A stretch of DNA of 64,000 bases from the NCBI GenBank assembly GCA_038207155.1, contig JBBRAB010000026.1:1-64000 (forward strand). Direction: 5' to 3'. Each line of letters starts with the position of its first letter. The first letter of the stretch is position 1. This DNA comes from FEN-1139 sp038207155. GTDB lineage: Bacteria > Myxococcota_A > Polyangia > Polyangiales > Polyangiaceae. Positions 63,743-64,000 of this stretch are shown in pieces. A model generated the notes under the pieces. The model did not search any database. It was not told the origin of the DNA and was given only the letters and a program-made list of their open reading frames with translations. The position numbers and the translations under genes were made by a program.

Positions 63743-64000
63743 TCAACTCCTCGGGATCTGCGCAGTGAACGCCTCAGGCACCACGACGCATTCGCCAATG
63801 CGTGTGACGGGACCCGTCATACGGATCGAATAATCGTCTTCCACCGTGATTTTTAGCTGACCGCCAGGCATGTGGACGGTGATGTCGCGGTCGCATTGTC
63901 CAAGCCGCCGCGCCACGGCGGCCGCCGCGCTGCTGCTACTGCCCGAAGCCAAGGTGTAGCCCGCGCCGCGCTCCCAGATCTCGATCTGGATGTCGTTGCG
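63743..64000 (-). CDS. dapF: Diaminopimelate epimerase, C-terminal part (Cys replaced by Ser)
   Basis: The 3' end of dapF; the rest lies beyond the window. The visible 85 residues match the C-terminal half of DapF: IQIEIWERGAGYTLASGSSS, then AAVARRLG, ITVHMPGGQL and SIRMTGPVTRIGE. In characterised DapF this loop is ERGxGETxACGSG, with the Cys acting as acid/base in LL/meso interconversion. Here it reads TLASGSSSS, with Ser (TCG at 63944-63946) at the Cys position. The N-terminal Cys cannot be seen. The gene is first in dapF-dapL-lysA, so a diaminopimelate epimerase role is still the natural reading. Confidence 0.85.
   Translation of the reverse strand, partial: RNDIQIEIWERGAGYTLASGSSSSAAAAVARRLGQCDRDITVHMPGGQLKITVEDDYSIRMTGPVTRIGECVVVPEAFTAQIPRS

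Overview
The window is 64 kb of high-GC DNA, densely coding, with many lipoproteins that carry Thr/Gly/Ala-rich linkers after the lipobox. It also has a eukaryotic-type Ser/Thr kinase, a hybrid histidine kinase, TonB-type transport and an LL-diaminopimelate aminotransferase lysine/peptidoglycan pathway. This gene style points to a Gram-negative myxobacterium-like organism (Myxococcota, probably the Polyangia side). That placement is inferred from gene content; no rRNA or tRNA gene was seen.

Left end (1-6.4 kb): an IS3-type OrfA fragment is fused at about base 268 to a decayed Kelch-like lipoprotein. A four-gene minus-strand run follows, encoding secreted or lipid-anchored proteins: a beta-helix/HEAT lipoprotein, an HEXXH zincin-like protein, an intact Kelch-like lipoprotein and a Gly/Thr-rich lipoprotein. 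Its long upstream region holds an 8.5-copy 12-bp tandem repeat and a hairpin followed by a T tract. Then comes a plus-strand set (6.4-9.9 kb) of WYL regulator, MFS exporter and tRNA-dihydrouridine synthase. Next are two lipoproteins (one frameshifted), metG, an SDR protein lacking its catalytic Lys, and a TonB-like protein.

At 17.3-22.9 kb a membrane protein and an Rrf2 regulator with a four-Cys loop converge on a complete sulfate ABC operon (sbp-cysT-cysW-cysA) that has a perfect 10-bp inverted repeat upstream. An LptF/G-like permease, a small membrane protein, a Ser/Thr kinase with a long coiled coil and a YegD-like Hsp70 follow. Next come lipoproteins with fibrinogen-like and beta-helix folds and an acyl-CoA carboxylase operon (small protein, biotin carrier, carboxyltransferase). 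hisD, glnS, a hybrid sensor kinase translationally coupled to glgX, and a zincin complete this part.

From 43.7 to 56.7 kb the content is mixed: a radical SAM protein preceded by an overlapping small ORF, a TonB receptor with two lipoproteins, and soluble transhydrogenase. A divergent pair follows, a di-heme c-type lipoprotein and a PQQ-type dehydrogenase-like lipoprotein. deoC is coupled to a ferredoxin and followed by a GH13 hydrolase. The right end has a decayed MFS gene, a GT2 glycosyltransferase facing a polysaccharide flippase, a frameshifted membrane protein and the dapF-dapL-lysA operon. dapF is cut by the window edge and carries Ser in place of the usual C-terminal-half catalytic Cys.

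The best candidates for new biology are the Lys-less SDR, the Ser-substituted DapF, the small gene leading the carboxylase operon, the radical SAM/small ORF pair, the TonB receptor/lipoprotein trio and the Rrf2/palindrome/sulfate arrangement. No CRISPR array, phage or intact mobile element was found.
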